In this document: positions 40,649 to 41,179 of the stretch, one piece after another
How positions within the stretch are numbered: the first letter of the stretch is position 1
Layout: every line of letters starts with the position of its first letter
Assembly: GCA_028720205.1 (NCBI GenBank)
Contig: JAQYLE010000058.1
Span: 1-41,179, forward strand
DNA length: 41,179 nucleotides
Direction: 5' to 3'
Source of the DNA: Clostridia bacterium
Lineage (GTDB): Bacteria; Bacillota; Clostridia; Christensenellales; Borkfalkiaceae
The notes under the pieces: generated by a model
The model's input: the letters and a program-made list of their open reading frames with translations, nothing else
Told to the model about the DNA's origin: nothing
The model's database searches: none
Made by a program: the position numbers and the translations under genes

Positions 40649-41179
40649 TTATTCCTTTTCTTTCTGAATATTATACACGCATTTCCGTACAAGCGCGCGC
40701 GGCGAAATCTTCATTAAAAACGTTAAAAACCGGTTGGAAAAACCGTGTACTGCCACGGCTTTTCCCTTTTCGGCTTTTTTATACCCGTATGCCGCCGTCT
40801 TTTTCGCCGAGGCGATTTTTAAATTTTTGAACAACCCCGATTTTTCAAGATCGGCGGCGCTTTCAAAACCCGTCTGCGTAGGACCGGGGCACAGCGCGGA
40901 GACCTTTACCCCGTATTTTTTCACTTCCTGATGCAATCCCTCGCTGAACGAAAGCATAAACGCCTTCGAGGCGTAATAAACGCTCATCAACGGCCCCGGA
41001 GCGAATGCGGCTACGGACGCCACGTTTAATATTACGCCGCTGTTTCGTTGCACCATTGCGGGCAGAAACAAACGCGTAAGCGCCACGGGCACGGCGGCGT
41101 TCACCTGCACCATATCGGAAAGTTTTTCTTCGCTCTCGCGGTAAAATTCGCAAAAATCCCCGAAGCCCGCGTTGTTGAC
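40649..41179 (-). CDS. Short-chain dehydrogenase/reductase, 5' end beyond window
   Basis: The visible 176 codons run off the window edge without a start. They begin with VNNAGFG, the NNAG motif that follows the third strand of the Rossmann fold, then the catalytic Ser in GVILNVASVAAF and YYASKAF (YxxxK), and CPGPTQTGF. These mark a classical SDR, an NAD(P)-dependent oxidoreductase. The N-terminal cofactor motif TGxxxGxG must lie just outside. The C-terminal LMKISPRALVRKCVYNIQKE resembles the membrane-associated DltE-like SDRs. Substrate unknown. Confidence 0.88.
   Translation of the reverse strand, partial: VNNAGFGDFCEFYRESEEKLSDMVQVNAAVPVALTRLFLPAMVQRNSGVILNVASVAAFAPGPLMSVYYASKAFMLSFSEGLHQEVKKYGVKVSALCPGPTQTGFESAADLEKSGLFKNLKIASAKKTAAYGYKKAEKGKAVAVHGFSNRFLTFLMKISPRALVRKCVYNIQKEKE

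Noticed and set aside
1-41179. CRISPR arrays, insertion sequences, transposase or integrase genes, and rRNA.
   Set aside because: No regularly spaced direct repeats, no transposase or recombinase motifs and no rRNA signatures were seen by reading; the only tandem repeats are the short two-copy ones listed.

Overview
The window looks like chromosome of an anaerobic, gut-type member of the Bacillota (class Clostridia; no 16S is present, so nothing finer is claimed). Reasons: oxygen-sensitive class III ribonucleotide reductase (nrdDG), glutamine synthetase III, an ANTAR regulator behind glnA, a split ferredoxin-type glutamate synthase, a c-di-GMP-I riboswitch, a GGGtGRT/NifU-like pair, AGGAGG-type ribosome binding sites and clear TTGACA/TATAAT promoters. 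Most genes up to about 28.1 kb lie on the minus strand; the block 28.3-38.6 kb is on plus; the last 2.5 kb is minus again.

Layout. (1) 0.4-13.2 kb, minus: a glycan-use operon read as oxidoreductase, solute-binding lipoprotein, two ABC permeases, a large surface protein made of five related modules, GH38 alpha-mannosidase, beta-propeller glycosidase, tyrosine phosphatase and fucose mutarotase. The transport ATPase is absent, as is usual for this transporter class. (2) 13.15-15.6 kb: a more AT-rich patch with a truncated Cas4/RecB-like nuclease-domain gene, a WYL regulator and an XRE regulator, lying between the 3' end of tRNA-Thr(CGT) and the oxidoreductase. At its left edge two genes are fused at a junction that truncates both. 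(3) 15.9-18.6 kb: a membrane-anchored protein, an O-antigen ligase-like protein and a zinc-ribbon protein. (4) 18.6-22.7 kb: nrdD-nrdG with a promoter and candidate NrdR boxes, then ribokinase. (5) 22.75-33.2 kb: a nitrogen-assimilation island. A minus operon (three glutamate synthase parts, glnA, ANTAR antiterminator) diverges from a plus operon (glnN, asnB, and a broken amt-PII fusion gene). (6) 33.3-38.6 kb, plus: promoter, c-di-GMP-I riboswitch, intrinsic terminator, then three exported proteins with TasA/camelysin-like N termini. (7) 38.7-41.2 kb, minus: GGGtGRT protein with its iron-sulfur scaffold partner, and a partial short-chain dehydrogenase.

How it works together. Two regulatory circuits stand out. 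First, both divergent nitrogen operons begin with a strong promoter and a leader in which a small hexaloop hairpin overlaps the 5' arm of an intrinsic terminator. That is the expected substrate of an ANTAR protein, and an ANTAR protein whose receiver domain lacks its phosphorylation residues is the last gene of one of these operons. Second, a c-di-GMP riboswitch whose 3' end is also a terminator arm controls an otherwise unrecognised three-gene surface or matrix operon. The broken amt gene and the double-truncation junction at 13.15 kb are either genuine gene decay or assembly joins; the sequence alone cannot say which.
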